DNA from: Planctomycetaceae bacterium
GTDB taxonomy: Bacteria > Planctomycetota > Planctomycetia > Pirellulales > Pirellulaceae
DNA: 52,999 bases
Assembly: GCA_024638965.1 (NCBI GenBank)
Contig: JAHEJI010000012.1
Location: forward strand, 1 to 52,999
Direction of reading: 5' to 3'
Both the position numbers and the translations under genes were made by a program. The stretch's first letter is position 1. Every line of letters starts with the position of its first letter. The notes beneath the pieces were generated by a model, which made no database searches, was not told the DNA's origin, and was given only the letters and a program-made list of their open reading frames with translations. Positions 25,957 to 35,215 of the stretch are shown piece by piece.

Positions 25957-27942
25957 ATGACTATTCAATATCCAACTTCATTTTCGGCAACGTGCCTGGT
26001 CAGATTTTCACTGATCTTCGTGATCGTGTCCTCCGTTTCAGTTGGACTGGCACAGGACGAACCAAAACAAGAAACCAAACAAAAACACACCAACGCATTG
26101 GCGAAAGAAACAAGTCCCTACTTGTTGATGCACGCTCACAACCCTGTGAATTGGTATGCCTGGAACGAAGAAGCTTTGGCCAAAGCGAAAAAAGAAAACA
26201 AACCGATCTTTTTGTCGGTTGGTTATTCGAGTTGTCACTGGTGTCACGTCATGGAACGTGAGTCGTTCCTGGACGAAGAAATCGCAAAGTTTCTCAATGA
26301 GAACTTTATCTGCATCAAGGTCGATCGGGAAGAACGACCGGATGTGGATAACATTTATATGGAATCGTTGCACGTGCTTAATCAGCTGATGCGAAAACGA
26401 CCGGGCGGAGGTTGGCCTCTTTCGATGTTCCTGACGCCAGATGGTCGGCCATTTTTTGGAGGCACTTACTTCCCAGCCCGTGCGGGTGATCGCGGCGCGC
26501 GAATTGGATTCCTCGAAATCGTCAAGATGATCGACAAGAATTGGCGCGAACAACCCGATCGAATCGGCATCGACGCCGATACGATCACGAAATACACGCG
26601 CGAATCTCTGGCGGGCCGAAAGCCACTAAAAAACGAGAACATGCAGCAGTCGTGGATTACAATCGCCATCGAAAATCTCGAAGACAGCTTCGATCCCGAA
26701 TACGGCGGGTTTCGCTTCAACCCTCAAAATTCAAGTATCCCCAAATTTCCCGAGCCCTCTAACTTAATCTTCCTCGCCGATTACGTGCGTGAAAATCCAG
26801 ACAACGATTCGGCGAAAAATATGCTGATCAAAACCTGCGAACGCATGATGATGGGTGGAATCTACGATCATCTTGGAGGCGGGTTTCATCGATACAGCGT
26901 CGATCGATTCTGGGCCATTCCGCACTTCGAAAAGATGCTTTATGACAATGGCCAACTGGCAACTGTCTATTCAGAAGTTTACAAGCTGACCAACCGCGAA
27001 GAATTCAAAAACGTTGTCGACGGAATATTGGCTTGGGTAACTCGCGAAATGGTAGCAGAAGATGGAGGTTTCTATTCGGCACTGGATGCAGAATCGGAAG
27101 GCGAGGAAGGCAAGTTTTATCGCTGGAACAAAGAAGAAATAAAGGCAGCGTTATCGGACGAAGAGTATCAGCTGTTCGCCAGCATTTACGGACTCAACAA
27201 GGCTCCCAACTTCGAAGAAAAATATTACGCGCCCCAGTTAAGTCAAACCTTGTCCGAAACTGCGAAATTACGATCAACAACTTTGGCCGAAATCGAGGCC
27301 AAACTAGCCGTGATTCGCAAGAAACTATTTGAAGCTCGGGCAAAGCGTGTACGACCGCTCCTTGATAATAAGATTTTGACCAGTTGGAATGGGATGATGA
27401 TTCGCGGGTTTGCTGACGCAGGCCGCCTCCTTGAGAACCAAGCCTATATTGATACGGCCGTTCGCGCCGGTGATTTTGCGATCGCCAATCTGTTTCGAGA
27501 AGATGGACGACTTTGGCGAACACATACAAAAGGCGAATCCAAACTCAATGCTTACCTTGACGATTACGCTTGTCTGATTGATGGATTTCTTGCCTTGCAC
27601 CAGGCAACCGGGGAGCAAAAATGGCTGGATCAGGCCGTCAAAACACAGGCCAAACAAGACGAGCTATTTTGGGATGATAAATTGGGCGGATATTTCTTTA
27701 CGTCCAAAGATCACGAGCAGCTTCTCGTTCGCGGCAAAAAGCCGGTCGATGGGGCGTTACCTGCAGGAAACAGCGTCTCAGCCGGTAATCTGCTGTATTT
27801 GGGTGAGCAAACGGGCGACGCTTCGTACACGGAGCGAGCACAAAAAACGGTAGTGAGCGCATCCGGTCTTCTCGAGCAATTACCAACCAGCGCCCCCCGA
27901 CTTCTGATCACGGCGCAAGAACTTTTGAAAGGCGGTTACTGA
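25957..27942 (+). CDS. DUF255 thioredoxin-fold protein (YyaL/SPATA20 family), secreted
   Basis: 661 residues from the ATG at 25957, chosen because it gives a signal peptide ([20 protein letters not shown]); the frame extends upstream to 25852 without signal character. The N-terminal thioredoxin-like domain begins [20 protein letters not shown] and carries the redox motif CHWC (93-96) in [14 protein letters not shown]. The remainder (about 200-660) is the alpha/alpha-barrel region typical of this family, with [17 protein letters not shown] and [14 protein letters not shown]. Family members resemble N-acylglucosamine epimerases, but their substrate is not settled. An exported form is less usual than a cytoplasmic one. 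Confidence 0.92.
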   Translation: MTIQYPTSFSATCLVRFSLIFVIVSSVSVGLAQDEPKQETKQKHTNALAKETSPYLLMHAHNPVNWYAWNEEALAKAKKENKPIFLSVGYSSCHWCHVMERESFLDEEIAKFLNENFICIKVDREERPDVDNIYMESLHVLNQLMRKRPGGGWPLSMFLTPDGRPFFGGTYFPARAGDRGARIGFLEIVKMIDKNWREQPDRIGIDADTITKYTRESLAGRKPLKNENMQQSWITIAIENLEDSFDPEYGGFRFNPQNSSIPKFPEPSNLIFLADYVRENPDNDSAKNMLIKTCERMMMGGIYDHLGGGFHRYSVDRFWAIPHFEKMLYDNGQLATVYSEVYKLTNREEFKNVVDGILAWVTREMVAEDGGFYSALDAESEGEEGKFYRWNKEEIKAALSDEEYQLFASIYGLNKAPNFEEKYYAPQLSQTLSETAKLRSTTLAEIEAKLAVIRKKLFEARAKRVRPLLDNKILTSWNGMMIRGFADAGRLLENQAYIDTAVRAGDFAIANLFREDGRLWRTHTKGESKLNAYLDDYACLIDGFLALHQATGEQKWLDQAVKTQAKQDELFWDDKLGGYFFTSKDHEQLLVRGKKPVDGALPAGNSVSAGNLLYLGEQTGDASYTERAQKTVVSASGLLEQLPTSAPRLLITAQELLKGGY

Positions 27943-27971
27943 GTACCGCGTAACAAAAGTCGTTTTGGGAC

Positions 27972-30137
27972 TCAATCCACTGGAAAACCTCGTTTGCGCA
28001 ATAGCGCCGCGGTGTCCACATCGCGACCGCGGAATTTGCGGAAGCCATCGGCTGGCTCGATCGTATCCCCAACTGACATGATGTGCTCATACAGGCTCTT
28101 GGCAAGTTCAGGTTTGTAATAGGACCCCGCTTCTTCGAACACTTCCGCCGCATCGGCTGTTAATGCGTCCGACCACAGATAGCTGTAATAACCGGCCGAA
28201 TACCCGTCGCTCGAAAACACGTGACTGAATTGCGGTGTCCGGTGACGCATCACGATTTCCTTCGGCATCCCAAGCTCCGCCAATTGTTCACGCTCAAATT
28301 TGTCCGGATCAATCGTCACATTTCCAGCCAGATGAAGTTTCATGTCGATCAGCGCACTGGCCAGGTATTCAACAGTAGAAAAACCCTGGTTAAAAGTGTC
28401 CGCTTTCTCGATTTTTTCAAGCAACTCAGCAGGCATGGGTTCACCCGTTTTGTAATGGACCGCAAACTTCTTCAGAACTTCCGGCGTGGAGAGCCAGTGT
28501 TCATTCAATTGAGAGGGAAACTCGACGTAGTCCCGAGCAACCGACGTTCCGGACTGCGAAGGGTATTGGCAATTGCTGCACAAGCCATGTAGCGCATGAC
28601 CAAATTCGTGAAACAACGTGATCGCGTCGTCCCATGAAATCAAAACTGCCTCTCCCTCCTTGCCTTTGACGAAGTTCGAATTGTTCGACACAATCGGTGT
28701 GATCGGTTTATCGATATTCTTCTGCGAACGATAGGCGTTCATCCACGCGCCACTTCGCTTGCCGCGACGAGCATAGGGATCGAGGTACCAGAGACCGACA
28801 TGTTGTCCATCACGAGTGACTTCAAAGACTCGGACATCGGGATGAAAAACGGGGACGTCTTTGATTTGCTCAAACTCAAACCCGTAGAGTTCGCCAGCTG
28901 CCCACATCATGCCTTCAACGAGTTTTTCGAGTTGCAGATACGGTTTGACTTCGTTGAAATCAAGATCGTATTTTGCTTTGCGAACTTTCTCCGCATAGTA
29001 GCGATAGTCCCAGGGCTCGATCGTGATTCCCGCTTTTTCCTGGTCGGCGATCGCCTGCATGTCGGCAACTTCTTCTTTCACTCGAGCGACCGCTTTCGGC
29101 CAAACTTTCAACATCAGGCCCATCGCGGCCTCTGGCTTGGCAGCCATTTGAGGCTCCAGTCGCCAGTGCGCGTGAGTTTCATAGCCCAGCAACAAAGCTC
29201 GTTCGGCTCGCAGTTTCAGGATTTTGGAAATAATCTCGTTGTTATCCCTTTCGTCACCGTTGTCACCACGGTCGTAATAAGTCCGCCAGACTTTCTCGCG
29301 GAGCGCCCGATTGTCGGCATACGTCAAAAACGGCTCCATCGAGGAACGGGTGTTCGTGACCGTCCAGTCGCCTTTGCTCTCACCTTCGGTACTGCGTTCC
29401 TTCGCCGCACTGGCCATCGCTGCAATCACGCTGTCGGGGAGACCTGACAAGTCTTTTTCGTTTTCAATCCAGGTTACGTAATTACCTTCGTCGGCGAGAA
29501 CATTTTGACTGAACTGGGTAAACAGCCCGGCGAGAGAGGTATTGATCTGAGAAAGCTTAGCTTTGTCTTCCGCATTCAATTTCGCTCCTTGGCGGACAAA
29601 GTTTTTGTAATAGTCTTCAACCAGTCGTTGTTGGGCCAGCGTAAGACTCTTCATCTCATCGCCTTCATAGACCGTGGCAATTCGGGCGAAGAGTTTTTCA
29701 TTTTGTGTAATTGAGTCACGGTGTTTTGACAATTTTGGCGCAACCGCTTTTTCAATATCCGGGATCGAACCAAGGTTCAAGTTGGAGCTGTGAACGCCGA
29801 AAATCGTTTCCAGTCGATTGAGCGGCTCGCCCGCTTTTTCCAGGGCTACGATGGTGTTTTCAAAAGTGGGTGCCGACGGATGGTTAGCAATCGCATCGAT
29901 TTCCGCTTCCGACATTTCAATCGCCGCGTCGAACGTGGGCAAGAACTCTTCGACCTTAACCTGTTTCCAGGGAGGCACACCGCCGTTGCGTCCTGACCAG
30001 GGCCGCAACATGATTGAGTCATACATTTTGGCTCCGTCCGTTTTTGTTTCTTGTTGGGCGTAACTTGGATGAGGAAACATTAGGTTCGCAGCAAAAATCG
30101 CGAACGAAATTGAGTATAACAATTTTTTAGTTTTCAT
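27972..30137 (-). CDS. M3 family oligopeptidase, exported
   Basis: 721 residues, ATG preceded by GGAG at 6-9 bases. A signal peptide (LLYSISFAIFAANLMFPHPS, then YAQ) precedes a full-length thimet-type zinc peptidase. The zinc motif HEFGH is at 510-514 in WDDAITLFHEFGHALHGL. The third ligand region VEFPSQLNEHWL follows about 28 residues on, and the substrate region FSHVFSSDGYSAGYYSYLWS lies near the end. It is closest in layout to the Dcp/oligopeptidase A branch. It degrades short peptides, here probably in the periplasm. The gene converges on the DUF255 gene with 29 bases between stops. Confidence 0.94.
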   Translation of the reverse strand: MKTKKLLYSISFAIFAANLMFPHPSYAQQETKTDGAKMYDSIMLRPWSGRNGGVPPWKQVKVEEFLPTFDAAIEMSEAEIDAIANHPSAPTFENTIVALEKAGEPLNRLETIFGVHSSNLNLGSIPDIEKAVAPKLSKHRDSITQNEKLFARIATVYEGDEMKSLTLAQQRLVEDYYKNFVRQGAKLNAEDKAKLSQINTSLAGLFTQFSQNVLADEGNYVTWIENEKDLSGLPDSVIAAMASAAKERSTEGESKGDWTVTNTRSSMEPFLTYADNRALREKVWRTYYDRGDNGDERDNNEIISKILKLRAERALLLGYETHAHWRLEPQMAAKPEAAMGLMLKVWPKAVARVKEEVADMQAIADQEKAGITIEPWDYRYYAEKVRKAKYDLDFNEVKPYLQLEKLVEGMMWAAGELYGFEFEQIKDVPVFHPDVRVFEVTRDGQHVGLWYLDPYARRGKRSGAWMNAYRSQKNIDKPITPIVSNNSNFVKGKEGEAVLISWDDAITLFHEFGHALHGLCSNCQYPSQSGTSVARDYVEFPSQLNEHWLSTPEVLKKFAVHYKTGEPMPAELLEKIEKADTFNQGFSTVEYLASALIDMKLHLAGNVTIDPDKFEREQLAELGMPKEIVMRHRTPQFSHVFSSDGYSAGYYSYLWSDALTADAAEVFEEAGSYYKPELAKSLYEHIMSVGDTIEPADGFRKFRGRDVDTAALLRKRGFPVD

Positions 30138-30343
30138 TTTGACTCCGGTTCTGTTGCCTTTGGCGGGTCTTCGGATTCGTTTCCCAATAAGGTACCAATT
30201 GGCGGTGAGGTTGTCTCGTGGGCTCCTTCGTGACAGGTGCCATCGGCGTCACGGAGAGGTTGTGAATTTATTATTGGACACCGCATGTCAGCAAAACTCA
30301 CCGCCTTGGAGTGTCGCCACCACAATTTTATCAACAACACCAA
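30138..30343. other. Intergenic spacer between M3 peptidase and esterase genes
   Basis: No gene or RNA is recognised. The words CGGAGAGGTTGTGA (near 30250) resemble CGGAGAGGCTGTGA near 32848, upstream of the next gene's start, hinting at another dispersed short repeat. Confidence 0.4.
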
Positions 30344-32734
30344 CTACGGCCTGATCTCAACCACACCGTCAAACGCCAGATTCAAGTCGCCCATTTCGGC
30401 AAGCGTGCGGCAGAGAATCTCAAGCCTCGGTCTGTACTCTACTTCAATTGTTTTCTCGCCGACCCGAATCTTGACGGGCTGCTTTGGATCAATCAGCCGT
30501 TCGTCAAAATAGACTACCAGCTGATCGACGTTTTCAGCTTGAATTTCAATCAGATTGTTTTCGATGGTCGCGATAATTTCTTTGCCTTTTGCTGGCTGAT
30601 CGAGCTGCAGCCAGAAAAACCTGTTGACGACTGGATCGGTTAGTTCCCATGTCAAATGTCTGGGGACGACATTTCGAGTGTGATCATACATTTCAGCAAT
30701 TATGTCGCGGTCTGGCAAACCGCGATGACCGAATCCCGGTTTGAATAAAAACTCGACGGGATAAATGTCGTCTCGATCTCCTTTTAGTTCAGCTATTTGT
30801 TTTGCAAACGCTTCGCACCGTTGGCGGCGGCCATAGGCATTGTCATTCTCGCCAACCATAAACGTGAACCGGGTATTCCGAAGCGTTTTCGCAGAGGTCT
30901 CCCCGTCGGTTGGTGCGGCTGCGCTGGAATGGACGGCGGCAAAGCGATAAGGAATCTTGGGGCCAATTGCAAACGCGCCGTAGCCGCCGTGAGAATAGCC
31001 CATAATGAAAACCTTGTCTGGATCAATGTCACCGTGAACGATGAATTGACGAATCAAGTTTTCGATCAATGGGTATACATAGTTGTCGTAGAAGCCGTTC
31101 CAGCTGTTATTGGGTGCTCGCAGCGCGAGGTATTTGTAGCCGGTCACGCCAGGTTGATCTTTGTAATAGATCTGCATGTGTTCCCATTGGCTATCGTTAA
31201 CGCGGGCAGGAGCACCGCCTCCGCCATGCAAAGCAATGAAGAGTGGCCAACCGTTTTCTGGACGGGTGCCAACTTCCTTGACGGTGTACGGGCTGGTGTG
31301 TTCATTGAAGGTAACGCGATTATTTTCAAAGTCGTCTTGACGCGACTGACCGAGTGGTGAAAGTTTGAAGGCCTCCGAAATCGCTTTGTGATACGATCGT
31401 GGATTCGCTCGATAAGCCTCATCCACGTTTTCCGCGAACTTCCATTGCTTTCGCTGTTCTTTATTCGCTGCAAAAAAACCGGCGGCAGTTTGTTTGACAA
31501 GATTTTCCATTACGCCGGTTGAAACGCGTTCCTCCCGTAACAAAACTTCGACAATTTGTTGTTTCTTTTCGCCCGTACGAAACCGAACGTTCGTTGAATG
31601 ATCGCCGCCACAGGCATGCAAATCGTAATCCGAGTTAGGCTTCAATTCGAATGTCAGCATGTCGTTCATGTCGGCTTCGTTGTCACGCGATTGACCGCTC
31701 AAACTGGTTTCGTCGTCCAAACCCTTTACGACAACTTGAGCTGCTATTCGCTCAGTTTGATCGGCGTTCCAGATTCGAATCATCGTTTGCACAATATTCT
31801 GTTGGGCCTTCATAGCTGCGATCTTTTCCGGGTCGGCATAACGATCCGTAACATTAACCGCATACACCGGGTTTTCCGGATCACTTGACCAGACAAGCGG
31901 AAAGATCGTGTCCGTTTTCTTGAAACTGACCGAATAGACCGAGTGAAATCGCGACGATTTGTCGGCAAGTGCAGCATCGTTTTCAAACCATGCGTGATTG
32001 AGCCCCTGCGCACTTGGCTCTGCAGCTCCGGTGAAATGCCATTCGCCATCCCAGACTTCGACCCACGTGTGATTACCCCGTTTGTTGGGCCAACTTGGAA
32101 TGCCGGAGAGCCGCGCGGGAACACAAACGCTGCGGCACGCGTCCGTCAGCAATACAGATAACCCGGTGCAAGACGCCAAGCCTTGTTCGATGCTTTCACT
32201 GGGGCATTGATTGGCTCGTTTGCGAGCCGTTGAATATTTGACACCCACTTTTTTGAAGAGTTCTTCGTTCAGTTTTTGAGCCGCCTCGGCGGATGTTTTG
32301 CAATCCGCAACGATCGGCAGGCACAATTCATACAACTTTGGGCGCCAAAGTTCTCTTGTTTCATCGACATTAAAATGAGGCAGCACATCGTTTAAGAAAA
32401 TGTCTTCTGGAATGTCGTCGCCCCAGGGTAACTTCGTTTTCGCCTCGTAGGCCAAGCGAATGTTGTTCAACAGCAAATCAGCGGTCGCGGTCTGAAGATC
32501 TTTGGGGTTCATGTTCGAAATCAGGAAAGACATCGCCTTTCGATGTGCTTCGGGTGTTCGCTGCAATGCGCTCTCAAGCTCGTTACTATTTGAGTCGGCC
32601 AGATCGAGTTGTGCCGAGACCCGATCATTCCACCACTTCGGAAATTCCTTTTCCTGACCGGTAGCGACATGATGGGCGGAAAGCAAAACGAGAATGCAAA
32701 GCTGAAATCGCAAGATGTTGTTTGGAAAATGCAT
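30344..32734 (-). CDS. Transglutaminase-like / alpha-beta hydrolase fusion, secreted
   Basis: 796 residues from the ATG at 32734, which gives the signal peptide LRFQLCILVLLSAHHVATGQ. The frame remains open to 32956, but that stretch is the hairpin repeat and leader, not signal-like. A transglutaminase-like core spans about 130-250, with Cys189 in EQGLASCTGLSVL and His222 in GNHTWVEVWDGEW. A linker follows, then an esterase domain at about 480-740 with WPLFIALHGGGGAP (oxyanion region) and nucleophile Ser581 in GYSHGGYG. The esterase resembles PHB-depolymerase/feruloyl-esterase type enzymes. The combination suggests processing of a cell-surface or dietary polymer; the substrate is unknown. Confidence 0.82.
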   Translation of the reverse strand: MHFPNNILRFQLCILVLLSAHHVATGQEKEFPKWWNDRVSAQLDLADSNSNELESALQRTPEAHRKAMSFLISNMNPKDLQTATADLLLNNIRLAYEAKTKLPWGDDIPEDIFLNDVLPHFNVDETRELWRPKLYELCLPIVADCKTSAEAAQKLNEELFKKVGVKYSTARKRANQCPSESIEQGLASCTGLSVLLTDACRSVCVPARLSGIPSWPNKRGNHTWVEVWDGEWHFTGAAEPSAQGLNHAWFENDAALADKSSRFHSVYSVSFKKTDTIFPLVWSSDPENPVYAVNVTDRYADPEKIAAMKAQQNIVQTMIRIWNADQTERIAAQVVVKGLDDETSLSGQSRDNEADMNDMLTFELKPNSDYDLHACGGDHSTNVRFRTGEKKQQIVEVLLREERVSTGVMENLVKQTAAGFFAANKEQRKQWKFAENVDEAYRANPRSYHKAISEAFKLSPLGQSRQDDFENNRVTFNEHTSPYTVKEVGTRPENGWPLFIALHGGGGAPARVNDSQWEHMQIYYKDQPGVTGYKYLALRAPNNSWNGFYDNYVYPLIENLIRQFIVHGDIDPDKVFIMGYSHGGYGAFAIGPKIPYRFAAVHSSAAAPTDGETSAKTLRNTRFTFMVGENDNAYGRRQRCEAFAKQIAELKGDRDDIYPVEFLFKPGFGHRGLPDRDIIAEMYDHTRNVVPRHLTWELTDPVVNRFFWLQLDQPAKGKEIIATIENNLIEIQAENVDQLVVYFDERLIDPKQPVKIRVGEKTIEVEYRPRLEILCRTLAEMGDLNLAFDGVVEIRP

Positions 32735-32872
32735 ATGACTTAACCGTGAATTTTTGAAGCTGTAATTTTGACTGGGCTTTGTCTCAAAAGTAATTTTCGC
32801 TCTGCCGAAATCAATTTTGTTCGAGTCTCCGACTCGTGAAACGACGCGGAGAGGCTGTGAGTTTTCTCTGTT

Positions 32873-32930
32873 GCCGAGTCTGTCCCAGACTCGGACGCGG
32901 CGTCTCAGCCTGGGACAGGCTGAGCTACAG
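32873..32930. repeat. Compound hairpin repeat, copy C
   Basis: Two 9-bp hairpins: CCGAGTCTG-TCC-CAGACTCGG (32874-32894) and CTCAGCCTG-GGA-CAGGCTGAG (32904-32924), ending CTACAG. They lie in the same order as copies A and B, with a 9-base spacer. The element lies in the leader region of the transglutaminase-esterase gene, about 140 bases before its likely start. Confidence 0.85.
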
Positions 32931-33050
32931 TTACGACTCGGATAGTTGTTCAACATAAATGTCGGCCTCTCTGCGAATTAACAATGCCTAGCATAACTCG
33001 GCGACCATGAGGGCGGGAGTCCTTTCAGGAAACGATTAGCAGGAAGTCTA

Positions 33051-33066
33051 TTTCGGTTCGCCGAAA
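33051..33066. other. TTCG-loop hairpin
   Basis: TTTCGG (33051-33056), loop TTCG, CCGAAA (33061-33066), between the bestrophin stop and the esterase leader. There is no T-run to make it a convincing terminator. Confidence 0.35.
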
Positions 33067-33097
33067 AAGAGCTAACCGATCGACGGTTGAGGACTGG

Positions 33098-34009
33098 CTA
33101 ATACAGTACGCCATCTTCTGGAGCCAATGGCGGGGGCAGTCCTTTTTCACCCAACATTTGTTTGATATTGATTTCGATCGTTCGTGACAAACTGAGCATC
33201 GGCGTATCGGATGGTCGATTGCTGAACGGATCCTGCAAATAGGTCGACACCCGGTCAATCAACAGGAACGCGAATGAAAGGAACAATGATGTAACCACCA
33301 ATCCAACGGCGGGTACATTGACGAGTCCAAATGGCAGAAAAAAGACAAACACGTAGATCAACCCGTGAACCAGGCGACTGTACGACAATGGAAAAGTCGT
33401 GTTTTTGATACGTTCACATCCACCCATCGAATTCGTCAAACGTGTAAGTGTTTTTTCCAATTCAATGAATTGGAAAAGTTCCAGACGATTTGCCTCGTAA
33501 AGTTTGCGTAACTCAATTGCCTGTTTGAGCAATATATCATTGGGTACGTTGTGGATTGATCGATAAGAATCAACTTCTGCTTCGTCCACCAACGTGTCCA
33601 AGTCCTTTGTCGCATCCTGACCGCGGAGACTTCGGCTTAATGCATAACACCAGGCAATCTGGCGAAGCGCGATACGCCGTAGATCTGAATCCGAAGCGGA
33701 CTTGTTGTCGTTTCCGTTTTTGCAGAACTCAATTATTTGACGAGCCCATGTTCGTGAATCATTGACGATCGCGCCCCAGAGAGTCCTGGCTTCCCACCAT
33801 CGGCAATAGCACGAATTCGTACGGAAGGCCAACAACAGGCCAATCACAGTACCTAGAATCGCAACAATCGCCACGGGGAAGTTATAAATTTCGAGATGGA
33901 ACTGCAGATCAAGCCCACCAATGATCAGCACATAGACCAAGACGGGCACGAGATGCAGAAGTAACTCGCGAATCAATTTCAAAAACGGTTTGTACGAATT
34001 GACTACCAC
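33098..34009 (-). CDS. Bestrophin-family (UPF0187) membrane channel protein
   Basis: 303 residues, GTG start (VVNSYKPFLKLI). Two N-terminal membrane helices at about 18-34 and 44-61 lead into the family signature FRTNSCYCRWWEARTLWGAI (62-81). A cytosolic helical region follows, and two more hydrophobic segments lie near 215-250 (GLIYVFVFFLPFGLVNVPAV, then GLVVTSLFLSFAFLLID). Bacterial bestrophins form pentameric ion channels; selectivity varies between cation and anion and cannot be read here. The gene is divergent from the SnoaL-like gene, with about 250 bases of shared upstream region. Confidence 0.92.
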   Translation of the reverse strand: MVVNSYKPFLKLIRELLLHLVPVLVYVLIIGGLDLQFHLEIYNFPVAIVAILGTVIGLLLAFRTNSCYCRWWEARTLWGAIVNDSRTWARQIIEFCKNGNDNKSASDSDLRRIALRQIAWCYALSRSLRGQDATKDLDTLVDEAEVDSYRSIHNVPNDILLKQAIELRKLYEANRLELFQFIELEKTLTRLTNSMGGCERIKNTTFPLSYSRLVHGLIYVFVFFLPFGLVNVPAVGLVVTSLFLSFAFLLIDRVSTYLQDPFSNRPSDTPMLSLSRTIEINIKQMLGEKGLPPPLAPEDGVLY

Positions 34010-34260
34010 AACAGTTTAATCCCACGCGTCGAAATGGTTCATCCGAGATGTTTGGCAGTTGCAAAAACAAAATACAATTTTCTTTTAGTTTGAACAAAGT
34101 ATTACGTTACGGGAAGGGTGCCAGTCACTGATAGCGCGGCGGTCCTTCACACCGATTTTTGACTTTGTTCGCAAAGAGGGGCAACACAACTTGTTTCGGC
34201 TATCGAGACCATCGCCTACAATATCGGCTGAGGTCAAACGATCGAACTACGGAGCAGATT

Positions 34261-35181
34261 ATGCACAACCAGTTTTTACATTCTTTCATTCTGTTACTGA
34301 TTTGCGCCAACGGCATAACTGCCACTGGTCAAGCAGTCGACTCAGTTCAAAAAACCGCCCCGCGAGCCGACGAATCCGAAAAAATTGAGGCGGCGATCCA
34401 ATCTTATGTGGCCGCGTTTAATGCCAAAGACGTCGCCAAGTTAACAGCTCACTGGTCACCGGAGGGCGTCTACACTAGCCGAACGACTGGAGAACAGGCG
34501 ATTGGCCGAGCCGCAGTGTCCGAAAGCTTTAAGAAGATTTTCGAAAACGAATCCGTTCCCAAGCTCGCCGTAGCAACTGACTCGATCGAGCTCATCTCGC
34601 CGAGTGTCGCACTCGAAAGAGGTACTGCGACGGTCACCCACTCAGAGGGAGACGTCGTCGAAACGGATTATAGTGTCGTGTATGTCAAACGAGATGGAAC
34701 CTGGTTGATTGATCGTGTGACCGAAGCCGAAATTGTAATCGAGCAATCCCATTACGATGAACTCAAAGAACTTGAGTGGCTTGTCGGCGACTGGGCCCAG
34801 GAGGGTGACGGATTCCGAATTGAGTTTTCCTGCCAATGGACGACCAAACAGAATTTCATCAGCCGAAAGTTCAAAGTTTACGGCGAACAGGATGAGGTTG
34901 AATCGTCGGGACTGCAGATCATCGGTTGGGACGCCAAGTCAAAGACGATTCGAAGTTGGCTGTTTGACTCCGATGGCGGAGTTGTCACAGGAACCTGGAA
35001 CAAAAGGGATGATGGTTGGTCTGTGCTGTCTGTGGGTACACTTGCCGATGGTGGCTCAGGGTCATTCACCAGCATCTTCCGCCCGCTGGACGATGGTAGT
35101 TTCAGCTGGGAAAAAATTAATCGCGTCGTCGATGGCAAACTGCTCCCCAACATTGACAAAATCGTAATCCAACGAAAATAA
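34261..35181 (+). CDS. Secreted SnoaL-like (DUF4440) protein with second beta-barrel-like domain
   Basis: 306 residues from the ATG at 34261, with GGAG about 7 bases before it, giving a signal peptide (FLHSFILLLICANGITATGQ). A frame upstream to 34159 is not signal-like. A SnoaL/DUF4440-type domain lies at about 38-155 (IEAAIQSYVAAFNAKDVAKL, then THSEGDVVETDYSVVYVKRD). A second domain beginning LKELEWLVGDWAQEGDGF (about 165-306) looks like a calycin-type ligand-binding barrel. This two-part layout recurs in planctomycete secreted proteins of unknown function. The end lies 34 bases before the repeat-protein gene. Confidence 0.8.
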   Translation: MHNQFLHSFILLLICANGITATGQAVDSVQKTAPRADESEKIEAAIQSYVAAFNAKDVAKLTAHWSPEGVYTSRTTGEQAIGRAAVSESFKKIFENESVPKLAVATDSIELISPSVALERGTATVTHSEGDVVETDYSVVYVKRDGTWLIDRVTEAEIVIEQSHYDELKELEWLVGDWAQEGDGFRIEFSCQWTTKQNFISRKFKVYGEQDEVESSGLQIIGWDAKSKTIRSWLFDSDGGVVTGTWNKRDDGWSVLSVGTLADGGSGSFTSIFRPLDDGSFSWEKINRVVDGKLLPNIDKIVIQRK

Positions 35182-35215
35182 CACTCGCTCCAAAAATGAG
35201 TCCAAGAGTAATATT

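Noticed and set aside
28800..29447. 215-codon plus-strand frame opposite the M3 peptidase
   Set aside because: It lies fully inside a gene with a complete zinc-peptidase motif; no domain or ribosome site is visible.
30797..31360. 187-codon plus-strand frame opposite the esterase domain
   Set aside because: It overlaps the catalytic region of a clear gene on the other strand.
32735..32956. Extended N-terminus of the transglutaminase-esterase
   Set aside because: The extension consists of hairpin repeat and leader; the signal peptide begins at 32734.
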